A DNA stretch of 64,000 bases, taken from contig NZ_FOHQ01000001.1 of assembly GCF_900111645.1 (NCBI RefSeq), forward strand, positions 381,468 through 445,467, read 5' to 3'. Within the stretch, counting starts at the first letter, position 1. Every line of letters starts with the position of its first letter. This DNA is from Methanococcoides vulcani (GTDB lineage Archaea; Halobacteriota; Methanosarcinia; Methanosarcinales; Methanosarcinaceae). The position numbers and the translations under genes were made by a program. Below the pieces are notes generated by a model. That model was not told where the DNA came from. It made no database searches and saw only the letters and a program-made list of their open reading frames with translations. Shown one piece after another: positions 43,051 through 54,433 of the stretch.

Positions 43051-44286
43051 ATGAGTGAAAAAGAACTGATAGAATCCGGCGATATGAAGATCGGCTGGGT
43101 GCGTAATCACATGCCTGTGCTATCTATCATCAGGGATAACTTTGAGCGCGAGCAGCCTCTTAAAGGGCATAAGATCGCAATGGCGCTTCATGTTGAAGCA
43201 AAGACCGCTGCTCTTGTAGAGACCCTTGCAATAGGCGGTGCAGAGGTAGCTATTACTGGTTGCAATCCACTGAGCACACAGGATGATGTCTCAGCTGCCC
43301 TCAATACAAGGGATAATATTGATTGTTATGCTAAGTATGATTGTTGCGGCGATGAATATTATGAAGCTATTGACAAAGTGCTTGATATGAAGCCTGATAT
43401 CACCATCGATGATGGTGCAGATCTTATTTTCAAGCTTCACACCGAGCGTCAGGACATGCTTCCTGAGATCCTTGGTGGCTGTGAGGAGACCACTACTGGT
43501 ATCCACAGGCTCAAGGCAATGGAAAAGGATGGTGCACTGAAGATGCCGGTAATTGCTGTCAATGATGCAATGACCAAGTTCCTTTTCGATAACCGCTATG
43601 GTACCGGTCAGTCTTCATGGGATGGTATCATGAGGACAACCAATCTGCTTGTTGCAGGAAAGACCGTTGTCATTGGTGGATATGGCTGGTGTGGGAAGGG
43701 TGCAGCAATGCGCGCATCCGGGCTCGGTGCAGATGTCGTTGTGACGGAGATCGATCCTATAAGGGCACTCGAGGCACGTATGGATGGACACCGTGTAATG
43801 TCAATGACAGAGGCTGCAAAGTATGGTGATATATTTGTGACAACTACTGGTAACGTGGACGTCCTTACAAGGAAGCACTTTGAAGTTATGAAGGATGGTG
43901 CAATTCTTGCAAACTCCGGTCACTTCAATGTGGAGATTAATCTTGAAGAGCTCACTGCAATGGCAGGTTCTATCAATATCGTCAGGAAGAACATCAAGGA
44001 GTACAATGTTGCCGGCAGGAGAATAAACGTACTTGCTGATGGAAGGCTTGTGAACCTTGCAGCAGGTGATGGTCATCCTGCAGAGGTCATGGATATGAGC
44101 TTTGCAAACCAGGCGCAGTGTGTTAAGTACATTGCTGAGAACAAGCTGGAGGCGGGTGTACATCCGGTTCCTCGTGATCTTGATATCCATGTTGCCGAGC
44201 TGAAATTAAAGTCACTTGGAATAGAGATCGATGAACTTGAATCCCATCAGACCGAATACCTGGAAGGCTGGGAATGTGGGACATAA
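43051..44286 (+). CDS. ahcY: Adenosylhomocysteinase / S-inosylhomocysteine hydrolase
   Basis: A 411-residue NAD-dependent enzyme that splits S-adenosylhomocysteine (or, in methanogens, S-inosylhomocysteine) to homocysteine and nucleoside. The catalytic region KMPVIAVNDAMTKFLFDN and the NAD loop VVIGGYGWCGKGAAMRASG are clear, as is the C-terminal HPAEVMDMSFANQAQ. Its pairing with the SAH deaminase upstream makes deamination followed by S-inosylhomocysteine cleavage plausible here; that part is inference. A 69-base gap separates the two genes. Confidence 0.95.
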   Translation: MSEKELIESGDMKIGWVRNHMPVLSIIRDNFEREQPLKGHKIAMALHVEAKTAALVETLAIGGAEVAITGCNPLSTQDDVSAALNTRDNIDCYAKYDCCGDEYYEAIDKVLDMKPDITIDDGADLIFKLHTERQDMLPEILGGCEETTTGIHRLKAMEKDGALKMPVIAVNDAMTKFLFDNRYGTGQSSWDGIMRTTNLLVAGKTVVIGGYGWCGKGAAMRASGLGADVVVTEIDPIRALEARMDGHRVMSMTEAAKYGDIFVTTTGNVDVLTRKHFEVMKDGAILANSGHFNVEINLEELTAMAGSINIVRKNIKEYNVAGRRINVLADGRLVNLAAGDGHPAEVMDMSFANQAQCVKYIAENKLEAGVHPVPRDLDIHVAELKLKSLGIEIDELESHQTEYLEGWECGT

Positions 44287-44681
44287 TTGTCCTGCATTAT
44301 TTTTTTATGATAGTGTTTCCCTTCTTTTTTGAATTGGCTCATATGTCTTTAAAATCTTTAAAATAATGATTAGAATAAAGAAACTTATGGATTCATTGGT
44401 GGGAGAAGCTGCTAAATTGCAAAAAAAGGTGTCGGAGAATTTTGCTTACTGAATTCAGGCCTGCAACTTTGTAAAAGTCATAAATTATATTATATATATG
44501 TATTGAATTGTTTCATGTCCGATCATTGATACAATCCTATATTTTTTATATGTCTTGCCTGTTTATGGGGCAATTACAAAATTCAAAGGCGCTTCCATAG
44601 GAATCTTTATATAGTATCATTCCCTTGTTGACCCGTCGTACGAGGCTTGCAATATGTGGCACTCGTACAATGTATCGTCAT
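44287..44681. promoter_or_regulatory. Intergenic region with tRNA-Lys promoter
   Basis: No gene is seen in the 395 bases. A T-rich stretch (TTTTTTATG, then CCCTTCTTTTTTG) right after ahcY may end transcription. The TATA box CTTTATATAG (44605-44614) drives the tRNA-Lys/rpo region. Between it and the tRNA lies a seven-base hairpin, GTACGAG ... CTCGTAC (44638-44644 and 44662-44668), in the likely leader. Confidence 0.45.
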
Positions 44682-44755
44682 GGGCTCGTAGCTTAGTCAG
44701 GCAGAGCGTCTGGCTTTTAACCAGACGGCCTAGGGTTCAAATCCCTACGAGCCCG
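44682..44755 (+). tRNA. tRNA-Lys (anticodon TTT)
   Basis: 74 bases fold as a full cloverleaf. The acceptor stem is GGGCTCG with CGAGCCC; the anticodon stem TCTGG/CCAGA carries loop CTTTTAA with anticodon TTT at 44716-44718; the T arm contains GGTTCAAATCC. The 3' CCA is encoded (44756-44758). It lies directly upstream of rpoH. Confidence 0.95.
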
Positions 44756-44803
44756 CCAGCAATCCTGGAATAATTGCTTGCATGTTTTTAAGGAGGAGTA
44801 AAT

Positions 44804-45040
44804 TTGAGTAAGTTCAGCCTGCTTGACCACGAATTGATCCCCAATCATGAGATTATGGATGATGATGAATTAAGGACTGTCCTGAAGCACTTTAATGTGG
44901 AGAGGGAGCAGTTGCCTAAAATAAAAGTAACGGATCCTATTGCACAGGAGATCGATGCGATGCCTGGTGATGTTGTTAAGATCACTCGCAAAAGTCAGAC
45001 TGCAGGTGAAGCACTGTATTACAGATATGTAATGGAGTGA
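44804..45040 (+). CDS. rpoH: RNA polymerase subunit H
   Basis: A 78-residue subunit (the archaeal counterpart of the eukaryotic Rpb5 C-terminal domain). HELIPNHEIMDDDEL at the start and ITRKSQTAGEALYYRYV at the end are diagnostic. It starts at TTG 44804 behind a very strong AAGGAGGAG. It heads the polymerase gene cluster, but about 190 bases separate it from rpoB''. Confidence 0.96.
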   Translation: MSKFSLLDHELIPNHEIMDDDELRTVLKHFNVEREQLPKIKVTDPIAQEIDAMPGDVVKITRKSQTAGEALYYRYVME

Positions 45041-45093
45041 ACACGAGGTTTTCAAATTTGAGGTGTTTCGCTTATTTTTTATGTACTTTTTTT

Positions 45094-45147
45094 GGCCGCA
45101 GTATAATGCATATTTTCCATATTACGGCCGGTCTAGTCAATACTGCG
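45094..45147 (+). other. Overlapping inverted repeats between rpoH and rpoB''
   Basis: GGCCG (45094-45098) can pair with CGGCC (45125-45129), and CGCAGTAT (45097-45104) can pair with ATACTGCG (45140-45147). The two stems share bases 45097-45098, so they exclude each other. It could be a terminator for rpoH or a switch ahead of rpoB''. CTTAAATAT near 45193 looks like a TATA box for rpoB''. Confidence 0.35.
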
Positions 45148-45228
45148 TTCATTCCATTGAACGCTACTACTAATCATAATCGCTTTATTACTCTTAAATA
45201 TCCAATTAACTAAAAAGAGGGTGCCATC

Positions 45229-46875
45229 ATCGCATTAGATACAAGCATACTATCAGAGGCCTATTTCACAAAGGACAAGATTGTGCAGCATCACATTGAC
45301 TCTTACAACAAGTTCACCAGATCTGGTCTCCAGAAGATCATTGATGAGCAGGGTATAATCGAGACAGATCTTGAAGATATCTATGTAAAGCTTGGTAAGA
45401 TAAGGGTGGAAAATCCAGTAGTTAAGGAAGCTGACGGTGCAATTGAGAAATTGTATCCAAATGAAGGAAGATTACGTAATCTTTCTTATTCAGCTCCCCT
45501 TTTCCTGGAGATGTCTGTTGTACAGAATGGTGAGGAACAGGAACCAAGGGAAGCCAAGGTCGGACAACTTCCTGTAATGATTAAATCGGATATCTGTAAC
45601 CTTGTTGGCATAAACGACGCTGAAATGATACAGCATGGTGAAGATCCGCTCGATCCGGGAGGATATTTCATAGTAAATGGTACCGAGCGTGTTGTAATGA
45701 CCCTCGAGGACCTTGCACCTAACAAGATACTTGCCGAGTTCGGTGAGCGTTACGGTGATACTATCGAGGTTGCAAAAGTATTCTCTCAGAGGAGAGGTTA
45801 CAGGGCTCTGGTAGTTGTGGAAAGGGGGCGTAAATCCCTGCTGGAAATTTCTTTCCCATCTATATCCGGTCGTATCAACTTCATCACATTGATACGTGCT
45901 CTTGGAATTGAGACCGATGAGGATGTTGTGAAGGTGGTTTCTACCGACCAGGAGATCATGAAGTTCATGTTCGAGAACCTTGAGGAAGCCGAAGTGGACA
46001 CAATCGAGGATGCCATCGAGAAGATCGGTGGTCGTGTTGCTTCAGGTCAGGCAAGGGAATACCAGATGAAGCGCGCAAATTATGTCATTGACCGTTATCT
46101 GCTCCCACACCTTGGTAACGATCCGGCAGACAGGATCGCAAAAGCCCACTTCCTTGGAAGGATGGCAGAATCATGCTTCGAGCTTGCCCTTGGAAGGCGA
46201 GCCGGCGATGACAAGGATCACTATTCTAACAAGAGGTTGAAACTTACGGGTGACCTGATGGAAGATCTGTTCAGGGTAGCATTCAACCGTCTTGCACGCG
46301 ATGTAAAATACCAGCTCGAGAGAGCTAACATGAGGAACAGGGAACTGAACGTAGCCACTCTTGTGCGTGCAGATGTGCTTACTGACCGTCTGCAGCATCC
46401 GCTTGCTACAGGTAACTGGGTAGGTGGAAGAAGTGGTGTTTCACAGTTGCTTGACCGTACAGACTACATTTCAACTCTGTCCCACTTAAGACGTGTGATA
46501 TCACCATTGTCAAGGGCACAGCCTCACTTCGAGGCCCGTGATCTGCACCCAACACAGTGGGGTCGTCTTTGTCCGTCAGAGACTCCTGAAGGTCCAAACT
46601 GTGGTCTTGTGAAGAACTTTGCCCAGATGGTCGAACTCTCCACAGGCGCTGAAGACATTGATGCTATCAAGAACATCATGTATGGGGTTGGAGTTAGTCC
46701 TGTTGAACTATATGTCCCTGAGAAGGTGCTTGATTACTCAGGTGATGCGATCTATGCAGAAGAGCTTGATGTAGCACCTGAAGAGACGAAGAAACCAGAG
46801 GTTGAATATCATGATATTATGGATGAGAACGCTGATCCTATCGGCGATGATAAACCAGAGGGGGTTACTGAATGA
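45229..46875 (+). CDS. RNA polymerase subunit B'' (N-terminal half of Rpb2 equivalent)
   Basis: The product is about 548 residues: protrusion, lobe and first part of the fork. Conserved blocks include [58 protein letters not shown] and [15 protein letters not shown]. The start is unusual. Between an in-frame TAA (45211) and GTG 45283 there is no ATG, GTG or TTG, yet this stretch encodes [14 protein letters not shown], which looks like conserved N-terminal sequence. A ribosome binding site, GAGGGTG (45217-45223), lies five bases before ATC 45229. I therefore propose an ATC start; GTG 45283, with AAGGA upstream, is the conventional alternative (530 residues). Confidence 0.9.
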   Translation: MALDTSILSEAYFTKDKIVQHHIDSYNKFTRSGLQKIIDEQGIIETDLEDIYVKLGKIRVENPVVKEADGAIEKLYPNEGRLRNLSYSAPLFLEMSVVQNGEEQEPREAKVGQLPVMIKSDICNLVGINDAEMIQHGEDPLDPGGYFIVNGTERVVMTLEDLAPNKILAEFGERYGDTIEVAKVFSQRRGYRALVVVERGRKSLLEISFPSISGRINFITLIRALGIETDEDVVKVVSTDQEIMKFMFENLEEAEVDTIEDAIEKIGGRVASGQAREYQMKRANYVIDRYLLPHLGNDPADRIAKAHFLGRMAESCFELALGRRAGDDKDHYSNKRLKLTGDLMEDLFRVAFNRLARDVKYQLERANMRNRELNVATLVRADVLTDRLQHPLATGNWVGGRSGVSQLLDRTDYISTLSHLRRVISPLSRAQPHFEARDLHPTQWGRLCPSETPEGPNCGLVKNFAQMVELSTGAEDIDAIKNIMYGVGVSPVELYVPEKVLDYSGDAIYAEELDVAPEETKKPEVEYHDIMDENADPIGDDKPEGVTE

Positions 46876-48686
46876 CTGAAGCAAAGGTCTTCCTTGACGG
46901 GGAACTTATCGGAACACATAACAATCCGGTAGAGCTGGTCGCAGACATCAGGAAGCAGCGCCGCAATGGCATGCTATCCAGTCAGCTGAACGTAACTCTT
47001 TACGAGGACATTCATGAAGTTATCATCAGTTCGGACATGGGTCGTGCCAGAAGGCCGGCTATCGTCGTAGAAGACGGTGTTCCTCTGGTCACAGGTGAAC
47101 ATATAGAGAAACTGAATGCTGGTGAAATATCCTTCCTTGACCTTGTAGAGCAGGGCTGTGTCGAATATCTGGATGCTGAGGAAGAGGAGAATGTTTTCAT
47201 TGGTCTTTACGAAGAGGACCTTACTCCAAATCACACTCACCTTGAGATCGATCCTTCACTGATCCTTGGTATCTGTACCGGTATGGTTCCATATCCGGAA
47301 CACAACGCTTCTCCAAGGAACACAATGGGTGCAGCGATGATCAAGCAGTGTATTGGTGTCTCCACCTCTAACATCAAGCTTAGGCCGGACACACGCGCAC
47401 ACGTTCTTCACTATCCTCAAAAGGCACTTACACACACTCACACATGTGAGTCAATTCACTTTGATGACCGTCCTGCAGGGCAGAACTTCGTAGTTGCTGT
47501 TATGTCCTACGAAGGTCACAATATTGAGGATGCACTTGTCTTCAACAAAGGTTCTATTCAGAGAGGTCTCGGAAGAAGCCACTTCCTGAGAACATTCGAG
47601 GGAGAAGAACGCCGCTATCCTGGTGGTCAGGAAGACAAGTTCGAGATCCCTGACTCTGAGTTCAGAGGTGCCCGTAGTGCAGAAGCATATGCAAACCTTG
47701 ACATTGATGGTCTTGTAAACCCTGAGACCATCGTAGGTCCAAATGCTGTGCTTATCGGAAAGACAAGTCCTCCAAGGTTCCTTGAGGAACAGTCTGATTT
47801 CGGTATAACGGTTGAGCAGCGCAGAGAAAGTGCAATTACCATGCGTTCCAACGAGAAAGGTATCGTTGACACTGTCATCCTTACAGAATCTATTAACGGA
47901 ACCCGTCTTACAAAGGTTAAGATAAGGGATCAGAGGATCCCTGAGATCGGTGACAAATTCGCATCAAGGCACGGTCAGAAAGGAGTTATCGGTTTGATAG
48001 TTCCATATCAGGATATGCCATTCACTGAATCCGGTATGGTTCCTGATCTTGTTATTAATCCACACGCGATCCCTTCACGTATGACCGTTGCTCACGTTCT
48101 CGAAATGATCGGAGGAAAGGTTGGTTCTATCGAAGGTCGCCGCATCAACGCAACTGCTTTCTCAGGTGAGACCGAAGATGACATCCGTGATGGTCTGAAG
48201 AAGCATGGTTTCTCACATACCGGAAAGGAAGTATTCTCCGATGGTGTAACAGGAAAGAAGATCCAGGCCGATGTGTTCGTAGGTGTGATCCTTTACCAGA
48301 AGCTGCATCACATGGTCGCATCAAAGATACACGCCAGGTCCAGAGGTCCTGTACAGGTATTGACCCGCCAGCCAACAGAAGGACGTGCTCGTGAGGGTGG
48401 TCTGAGGTTTGGTGAAATGGAAAGAGATGTCCTGATCGGACACGGTGCTGCAATGACCCTGAAGGAGAGGTTGCTTGATGAATCTGACAAGGTGGTCGAG
48501 CTTGTATGTGGACACTGTGGAATGGTTGCTACCTTTGACAGGACACGTAATATAAGGTACTGTTCGAACTGTGGTGCAGAAACAGATATTCACCCGGTAG
48601 AAATGAGCTATGCTTTCAAGTTGCTCCTTGATGAGATCAAATCTCTGGGAGTTGCTCCAAGACTTAGACTTGATGATGCAGTGTGA
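46872..48686 (+). CDS. RNA polymerase subunit B' (C-terminal half of Rpb2 equivalent)
   Basis: A 604-residue subunit with wall, hybrid-binding, anchor and clamp parts. [48 protein letters not shown] and [14 protein letters not shown]-type blocks (here [21 protein letters not shown]) are present. The clamp zinc site is [23 protein letters not shown]. The split into B'' and B' is characteristic of methanogens and halophiles. Its ATG overlaps the B'' stop by four bases (ATGA). Confidence 0.97.
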   Translation: MTEAKVFLDGELIGTHNNPVELVADIRKQRRNGMLSSQLNVTLYEDIHEVIISSDMGRARRPAIVVEDGVPLVTGEHIEKLNAGEISFLDLVEQGCVEYLDAEEEENVFIGLYEEDLTPNHTHLEIDPSLILGICTGMVPYPEHNASPRNTMGAAMIKQCIGVSTSNIKLRPDTRAHVLHYPQKALTHTHTCESIHFDDRPAGQNFVVAVMSYEGHNIEDALVFNKGSIQRGLGRSHFLRTFEGEERRYPGGQEDKFEIPDSEFRGARSAEAYANLDIDGLVNPETIVGPNAVLIGKTSPPRFLEEQSDFGITVEQRRESAITMRSNEKGIVDTVILTESINGTRLTKVKIRDQRIPEIGDKFASRHGQKGVIGLIVPYQDMPFTESGMVPDLVINPHAIPSRMTVAHVLEMIGGKVGSIEGRRINATAFSGETEDDIRDGLKKHGFSHTGKEVFSDGVTGKKIQADVFVGVILYQKLHHMVASKIHARSRGPVQVLTRQPTEGRAREGGLRFGEMERDVLIGHGAAMTLKERLLDESDKVVELVCGHCGMVATFDRTRNIRYCSNCGAETDIHPVEMSYAFKLLLDEIKSLGVAPRLRLDDAV

Positions 48687-48697
48687 TGGTGATACAG

Positions 48698-51343
48698 ATG
48701 GATAATATGATACCTTCAATACCAAAAAGGATCGGTGCGATCAAATTCGGTCTGATCTCTCCTCGTGAAGTTAGGAAGATGAGTGTCACATCGATCATAA
48801 CTGCGGACACTTATGATGATGACGGGTACCCTATTGATATGGGACTTATGGACCTGCGTCTTGGTGTTATTGACCCGGGTCTTAAATGTAAGAGCTGTGG
48901 AAGTCGTGCCGGAGAATGTCCCGGTCACTTCGGTCACATTGAACTTGTGGCCCCTGTGATACATGTAGGCTTTAACAAGACCATTCGTAAGATCTTACGT
49001 TCAGTTTGTTGCAAATGCAGTTCTCTGATGCTTGAGGATAGCAAGAAGAGGGATTATCTCGAACAGCTTTCCAAGTATAAGGACATGGGACATCTTCCTG
49101 ATGATGTCATCAATGATGTTTTCAAAGAGGCAAGAAAGCCAAAGGTCTGTCCGTATTGTGGCGAAGCACAACTCGATATCAAGTTCGAGAAACCAAGCGA
49201 GTATATTGAAGATGGTCACAAACTGACCCCTACTGAGATCCGTGACAGGTTCGAGAACATCTCAGATGACGATATTCGTGTCATGGGAATGAACCCTGAT
49301 ACTGCCCGGCCTGAATGGATGATACTGACCGTACTTCCGGTTCCTCCGGTCACGGTGAGACCTTCCATTACACTTGAGTCCGGTCAGCGAAGTGAGGATG
49401 ACCTGACGCATAAGCTCGTAGATATCATCCGTATCAACCAGCGTTTCCAGGAGAACAGGGATGCTGGTGCTCCACAGCTTATCATTGAGGATCTGTGGGA
49501 ACTGTTGCAATACCATGTTACAACATATTTCGATAATGAAGTTTCAGGTGTACCTCCTGCAAGACACAGGTCCGGAAGACCTCTGAAGACACTGACCCAG
49601 CGTCTTAAGGGTAAAGAAGGACGTTTCAGGGGAAGTCTGTCTGGTAAGCGTGTTAACTTCTCTGCACGTACGGTAGTTTCCCCGGACCCCAACCTTAGTA
49701 TAAATGAGGTGGGCGTACCTTTTGAAATTGCAAAGCATATGACGATCCCGGTGAGGGTTATCTCAAGGAACCTCGAGCTCATGAAGGAATATGTCCGTCG
49801 TGGGAAGAAGGTCCATCCGGGTGCGAACTATGTTATCCGTGAGGATGGTCGCCGTATCAAGGTAACAGATATCAACACTGAGGAACTTCTGGAGAAACTT
49901 GAACCAGGGTGGACCGTTGAAAGGCAACTGCAGGATGGAGATATTGTTCTGTTCAACAGGCAGCCTTCACTTCACAAGATGAGTATCATGGCACACCGTA
50001 TAAAGGTACTTCCTGGCAAGACCTTCAAGCTAAATCCGGCAGTATGTCCTCCATACAATGCTGATTTTGACGGTGATGAGATGAACATGCACGTGCTCCA
50101 GACAGAGGAGTCCCGTGCAGAGGCAAGCATCCTCATGCAGGTACAGGAGAACATTCTATCTCCACGTTTTGGTGGTCCGATCATAGGTGGTATTCACGAC
50201 CACATTTCAGGTCTGTTCCTTTTGACAAGGAATGAGAATTTCATCAGTAAGAATGATGCTCTGGAACTTCTCCGCAAGTCAGAGCTACGTGAGTTGCCAG
50301 AACCTGCAGGACATCTTGAAGATGGTGCCCCTTACTGGAACGGTAAACAGATCTTCAGTCAGATCCTTCCCAAGGGTCTTTATGTGGATTTCCCTGCACA
50401 GGTATGTTTCAAGTGTGACGTTTGTAAAAAGGCAGACTGTGAATATGATGCTTATGTTGTTATCGAAGATGGTGAACTGCTTCAGGGTACCATTGATGAA
50501 CAGTCCATTGGTGCTTTCAAAGGTCTTGTCCTTGACAAGGTGGTCAAGGAATTCGGTGCTGCAGCTGGTGCCAAGTTCGTAGATGATTTCACAAGGCTTG
50601 CGATCAGGGGTGTAATGTACACAGGACTGAGCTTCGGTATCAGTGATGAGGATATTCCCCGAAATGCTAAGGTGGAGATCGCAGCAAGGCTCAAGGATGC
50701 TGAGGAAGAGGTCTCTAAACTTATCAGTGCATATGAGGCCAAGGAACTTGAACCATTGCCAGGTAGGACCCTTGCAGAGACCATTGAGATGAGGATCATG
50801 CAGACGTTGGGTAAGGCCAGAGATGATACTGGTAGGATCGCCGATAACCAGCTTGGTCTGGAGAACTCTGCGGTTATTATGGCAAGGTCTGGTGCTCGTG
50901 GTTCTATATTGAACCTGACTCAGATGGCCGCTTGTGTCGGACAGCAGGCTGTTCGTGGTGAGCGTATAAGAAGAGGCTATGCCGGAAGGACATTACCTCA
51001 CTTCTATAAGGGTGACCTTGCTGCGGATGCACACGGTTTCGTCAAAGCAAGTTACAAGAGCGGACTGAATCCGACCGAGTACTTCTTCCACGCAATTGGA
51101 GGTCGTGAAGGTCTTGTGGATACTGCAGTACGTACTTCCCAGTCAGGTTACCTGCAGAGGCGTCTTGTGAATGCACTTCAGGATCTTGAGGTCCAGTATG
51201 ACAGATCTGTGCGCGAGACCAGAGGTGTCATTGTACAGTTCAAATATGGGGAAGATGGTATTGATTCCACTAAGAGTGATTACAGTAAGCCTGAGGCAAT
51301 ACACCGTGTTGTCAGGGCTGTTACGGGAAAGGAGGTGGCATAA
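48698..51343 (+). CDS. RNA polymerase subunit A' (N-terminal part of Rpb1 equivalent)
   Basis: An 881-residue catalytic subunit. The clamp zinc site is [17 protein letters not shown], and a second zinc site contains [10 protein letters not shown]. The active-site metal loop is [12 protein letters not shown]. The bridge-helix region and [20 protein letters not shown] follow. It starts at ATG 48698 behind GGTGAT; ATG 48683, which overlaps the B' stop, is less likely. It ends one base into the A'' gene. Confidence 0.97.
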   Translation: MDNMIPSIPKRIGAIKFGLISPREVRKMSVTSIITADTYDDDGYPIDMGLMDLRLGVIDPGLKCKSCGSRAGECPGHFGHIELVAPVIHVGFNKTIRKILRSVCCKCSSLMLEDSKKRDYLEQLSKYKDMGHLPDDVINDVFKEARKPKVCPYCGEAQLDIKFEKPSEYIEDGHKLTPTEIRDRFENISDDDIRVMGMNPDTARPEWMILTVLPVPPVTVRPSITLESGQRSEDDLTHKLVDIIRINQRFQENRDAGAPQLIIEDLWELLQYHVTTYFDNEVSGVPPARHRSGRPLKTLTQRLKGKEGRFRGSLSGKRVNFSARTVVSPDPNLSINEVGVPFEIAKHMTIPVRVISRNLELMKEYVRRGKKVHPGANYVIREDGRRIKVTDINTEELLEKLEPGWTVERQLQDGDIVLFNRQPSLHKMSIMAHRIKVLPGKTFKLNPAVCPPYNADFDGDEMNMHVLQTEESRAEASILMQVQENILSPRFGGPIIGGIHDHISGLFLLTRNENFISKNDALELLRKSELRELPEPAGHLEDGAPYWNGKQIFSQILPKGLYVDFPAQVCFKCDVCKKADCEYDAYVVIEDGELLQGTIDEQSIGAFKGLVLDKVVKEFGAAAGAKFVDDFTRLAIRGVMYTGLSFGISDEDIPRNAKVEIAARLKDAEEEVSKLISAYEAKELEPLPGRTLAETIEMRIMQTLGKARDDTGRIADNQLGLENSAVIMARSGARGSILNLTQMAACVGQQAVRGERIRRGYAGRTLPHFYKGDLAADAHGFVKASYKSGLNPTEYFFHAIGGREGLVDTAVRTSQSGYLQRRLVNALQDLEVQYDRSVRETRGVIVQFKYGEDGIDSTKSDYSKPEAIHRVVRAVTGKEVA

Positions 51344-52512
51344 TGTCCATCAGTGAAGCTACTATTGATTCTATGATAGGTGGTCTTTCACTTCCAATGA
51401 CCACACTTGCGACCCTCAAGGATGATGTAATGAAGGTCGGTGTGACCAAGAAAGAGCTGGAAGAGATCATCGAACGCGTCATGGCGGATTATGAGTATGC
51501 ATGTGTTGAACCTTGTGAAGCCGTGGGTGTGGTGTCTGCTCAGTCCATTGGTGAACCGGGTACTCAGATGACCATGCGTACTTTCCACTACGCTGGTGTT
51601 GCTGAGATCAACGTTACATTGGGTCTGCCACGTCTTATCGAGATCGTGGATGCAAGAAAGACGCCAAGTACTCCTATGATGACAGTTGCACTCGAAGAAG
51701 GTTATGCAACTGACAGGGATCTTGCAAGGAAGATTGCATGGGAGATCGAAGCAACTCACATCGCACATCTTGCAGATGTGACTACTGATCTTGCCAACAT
51801 GAACCTTGTTGTTGACCTGAACGAGAAGATGCTCATCCAGAGGGATGTCGCTGTGGATGATGTTGCAGAGAAGCTCGGGGAGGAGCTTGGAGTTTCTGTT
51901 AAGGTCTCAAGTGCTGTGAACAATCAGATAATTGTCCAGCCCAACGAGCCATCATACAGGGAACTGCTTCAGCTTGCCAAGAAGATCCATACTATTACTC
52001 TCAAAGGTATTGAAGGTATCAAGAGGGTAGTTATCAGGAAAGATGGTGAGGAATATACCCTTTACACAGAAGGCTCCGTGCTCAAGGAAGTCCTCCACAT
52101 TGAAGGTGTGGATATTACAAGGACTTCCACCAACAACATTGGTGAGATATATGAGGTATTTGGCATCGAAGCTGCTCGTAATTCCATCATAAAAGAAGCA
52201 AGTGATACTCTGCGTGAGCAGGGTCTTACTGTGGATATTCGTCACATAATGCTTGTATCAGATATCATGACCTGTGATGGTGAAGTAAAACAGATCGGTC
52301 GTCATGGTATTTCCGGAGAGAAGGCCAGTGTCTTCGCCCGTGCTGCATTCGAGGTTACTGTGAACCACTTGCTTGATGCAGGAATGCGCGGTGACATTGA
52401 TGAACTCAATGGTGTTACTGAAAATATTATTGTTGGTCAGCCTATAAAACTTGGTACAGGTGATGTTCATCTGGTGGCCAGAAATCCTCTTAAAGATTCT
52501 GGGGAGCAGTAA
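51343..52512 (+). CDS. RNA polymerase subunit A'' (C-terminal part of Rpb1 equivalent)
   Basis: A 389-residue subunit carrying the trigger-loop region [20 protein letters not shown] and [19 protein letters not shown], the jaw, and the end [19 protein letters not shown]. Its ATG shares a base with the A' stop (TAATG). No intein is present in A' or A''. Confidence 0.97.
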   Translation: MSISEATIDSMIGGLSLPMTTLATLKDDVMKVGVTKKELEEIIERVMADYEYACVEPCEAVGVVSAQSIGEPGTQMTMRTFHYAGVAEINVTLGLPRLIEIVDARKTPSTPMMTVALEEGYATDRDLARKIAWEIEATHIAHLADVTTDLANMNLVVDLNEKMLIQRDVAVDDVAEKLGEELGVSVKVSSAVNNQIIVQPNEPSYRELLQLAKKIHTITLKGIEGIKRVVIRKDGEEYTLYTEGSVLKEVLHIEGVDITRTSTNNIGEIYEVFGIEAARNSIIKEASDTLREQGLTVDIRHIMLVSDIMTCDGEVKQIGRHGISGEKASVFARAAFEVTVNHLLDAGMRGDIDELNGVTENIIVGQPIKLGTGDVHLVARNPLKDSGEQ

Positions 52513-52592
52513 GTACAACCAGAAAGTAGATATAATGAATCAGTTATTAGAATACAAATCTCAAATTGACAATATATATGAGTTGATGTAAA

Positions 52593-52880
52593 ATGGATAT
52601 TAATGTTGATAAAGCACTGATCAAAGTTATCAGGACAGGCTCTGTTATCATGGGGGCAAATCGCACCATTGAGGCAGCTGTCAAGAACGAGGCAAAGATG
52701 GTAGTTCTTGCATCCAATTGTCCTGCAGAAGTAAGGAAACAGATCGAAGCAACAAACGTGCCGGTCCTGAACTATACTGGAACAAGTGTAGATCTTGGTC
52801 CTGCATGTGGTAAGCCATTCACGATCGCTGCAATGGCTATAATGGATGCAGGAGAATCTGATATACTTGTAGTAGCTTAA
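52593..52880 (+). CDS. rpl30e: Ribosomal protein L30e
   Basis: A 95-residue member of the L7Ae/L30e family. The RNA-binding turn is in [20 protein letters not shown] and the [13 protein letters not shown] block is conserved. It sits between rpoA'' and the NusA-like gene, the usual order in methanogens. The ATG follows AGTTGATGT, a modest ribosome binding site. Confidence 0.95.
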   Translation: MDINVDKALIKVIRTGSVIMGANRTIEAAVKNEAKMVVLASNCPAEVRKQIEATNVPVLNYTGTSVDLGPACGKPFTIAAMAIMDAGESDILVVA

Positions 52881-52898
52881 GATCAGGAGTTGTATTAT

Positions 52899-53324
52899 TT
52901 GAGCGAGATCAGACTTTCAACAGAATGTGTAAGGTATATTGCCTTGTTTGAAAGTATGACCGACGCTTCAATTAAGGATTGTATTATCGATGATGGCAGG
53001 GTCATCTATGTCGTGAATACTGGTGACATGGGTGCTGCTATTGGGAAACGTGGAGACAACATTAATCGGGTCAAAAGATCCGTTGATAAACACATAGAAC
53101 TCATCGAATTCTCGGATGAGCCGGTTACATTTATAAAGAATGCTTTCGGTACAGTGTCTATCAAGTCCGTCAAGATATCCAATAAAGATGACAAAAAGGT
53201 CGCCTATGTGGATGTATCTGCAAGTGAGAAAGGGCTTGCTATCGGACGTAATGGAAGCAACATTGAAAAAGTAAAAATGGTAGTTAGTCGCCATCACGAT
53301 ATCGATGATGTGATCTTAGAGTGA
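52899..53324 (+). CDS. NusA-like transcription factor, KH-domain protein
   Basis: A 141-residue archaeal NusA homologue made only of two KH domains (GAAIGKRGDNINRVK and GLAIGRNGSNIEKVK); it lacks the S1 and N-terminal domains of bacterial NusA. It probably binds nascent RNA during elongation or termination. I start it at TTG 52899, with AGGAG ten bases upstream, rather than TTG 52890, which abuts that site. It sits between L30e and S12 in the standard archaeal str-type cluster. Confidence 0.93.
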   Translation: MSEIRLSTECVRYIALFESMTDASIKDCIIDDGRVIYVVNTGDMGAAIGKRGDNINRVKRSVDKHIELIEFSDEPVTFIKNAFGTVSIKSVKISNKDDKKVAYVDVSASEKGLAIGRNGSNIEKVKMVVSRHHDIDDVILE

Positions 53325-53392
53325 ACTTTCGTTCACCAAATGATTAATAATTTCAACTCACTATGTACGGAACACTATTGGGAGGATAATAT

Positions 53393-53821
53393 ATGCCAAA
53401 TGGAAAATATGCAGCTCACAGACTTCAACAGGTCCGCAAGGATGCCAGGTGGAAAGACAGCCACTACAGTAGACGTGCCTTAGGTCTGGACGTTAAATCT
53501 GACCCGCTCGGTGGCGCGCCACAGGGTCGTGGAATTGTGCTTGAAAAGGTAGGTGTCGAGGCAAAACAGCCTAACTCTGCTATCAGGAAATGTGTAAGGG
53601 TCCAGTTGATCAAGAATGGTCGTCAGGCAACAGCATTCTGTCCAGGTGACGGTGCTATCAACTTCATTGATGAGCACGATGAAGTGACCGTGGAAAGGAT
53701 CGGTGGCCGTATGGGTGGTGCAATGGGTGATATTCCCGGAGTGCGCTTCAAGGTCACTGCAGTTAACAATGTCTGTCTGAGAGAAATGGTCATTGGAAGA
53801 AAGGAAAAGCCAAGGAGATAA
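53393..53821 (+). CDS. rps12: Ribosomal protein S12
   Basis: A 142-residue archaeal uS12. [40 protein letters not shown] and the decoding-centre region [17 protein letters not shown] are typical. GGGAGGA lies seven to ten bases before the ATG. First gene of the S12-S7-EF-2-EF-1A-S10 run. Confidence 0.97.
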   Translation: MPNGKYAAHRLQQVRKDARWKDSHYSRRALGLDVKSDPLGGAPQGRGIVLEKVGVEAKQPNSAIRKCVRVQLIKNGRQATAFCPGDGAINFIDEHDEVTVERIGGRMGGAMGDIPGVRFKVTAVNNVCLREMVIGRKEKPRR

Positions 53822-53825
53822 TTCC

Positions 53826-54386
53826 ATGTATAAGTTATTCGGAAAATGGGACCTTTCAGAGGTAGAGGTTAATGATGCTGGTATCAAGAGATACGTGAAT
53901 CTTGATCCTGTGATCATACCACACACATCAGGTAAGCACGCAAGACAGCAGTTCAACAAGTCCGATCTATGCATTGTTGAACGTCTTGTCAACAATGTGA
54001 TGCGCAATGCGCAGAACACCGGTAAGAAGCAGATCGCGATGCGTATTGTGGACGATGCTTTTGATGTGATCAATAAGAGGACACAGAAGAACCCTGTTCA
54101 GGTACTTGTGGAAGCTATTGCTAACGCTGGTCCAAGGGAAGAGGTTGTAAGACTCAAATACGGTGGTATCTCTGTACCAAAAGCAGTAGATACTGCACCA
54201 CAGAGGCGTATTGACACTGCATTGAGGCATATCTCAATAGGTGCAAACCAGGCAGCATTCAAATCAAAGCGCTCTGCATCCGAATGCCTTGCATCCGAGC
54301 TGATCGCAGCTTCCAACCGTGATGCAAAGTGTTTCTCTATTAACAGAAAGGACGGAAAGGAAAGAGTCGCAAAGGCAGCACGTTAA
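53826..54386 (+). CDS. rps7: Ribosomal protein S7
   Basis: A 186-residue archaeal uS7. [38 protein letters not shown] and [16 protein letters not shown] are conserved. The frame is open from 53793, but the gene starts at ATG 53826 (MYKLFGKW), four bases after the S12 stop. Confidence 0.97.
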   Translation: MYKLFGKWDLSEVEVNDAGIKRYVNLDPVIIPHTSGKHARQQFNKSDLCIVERLVNNVMRNAQNTGKKQIAMRIVDDAFDVINKRTQKNPVQVLVEAIANAGPREEVVRLKYGGISVPKAVDTAPQRRIDTALRHISIGANQAAFKSKRSASECLASELIAASNRDAKCFSINRKDGKERVAKAAR

Positions 54387-54433
54387 TCGTGTTGTTCTTT
54401 ATTTTTTCATAAGATTCAATTGTAGGTTTTATT

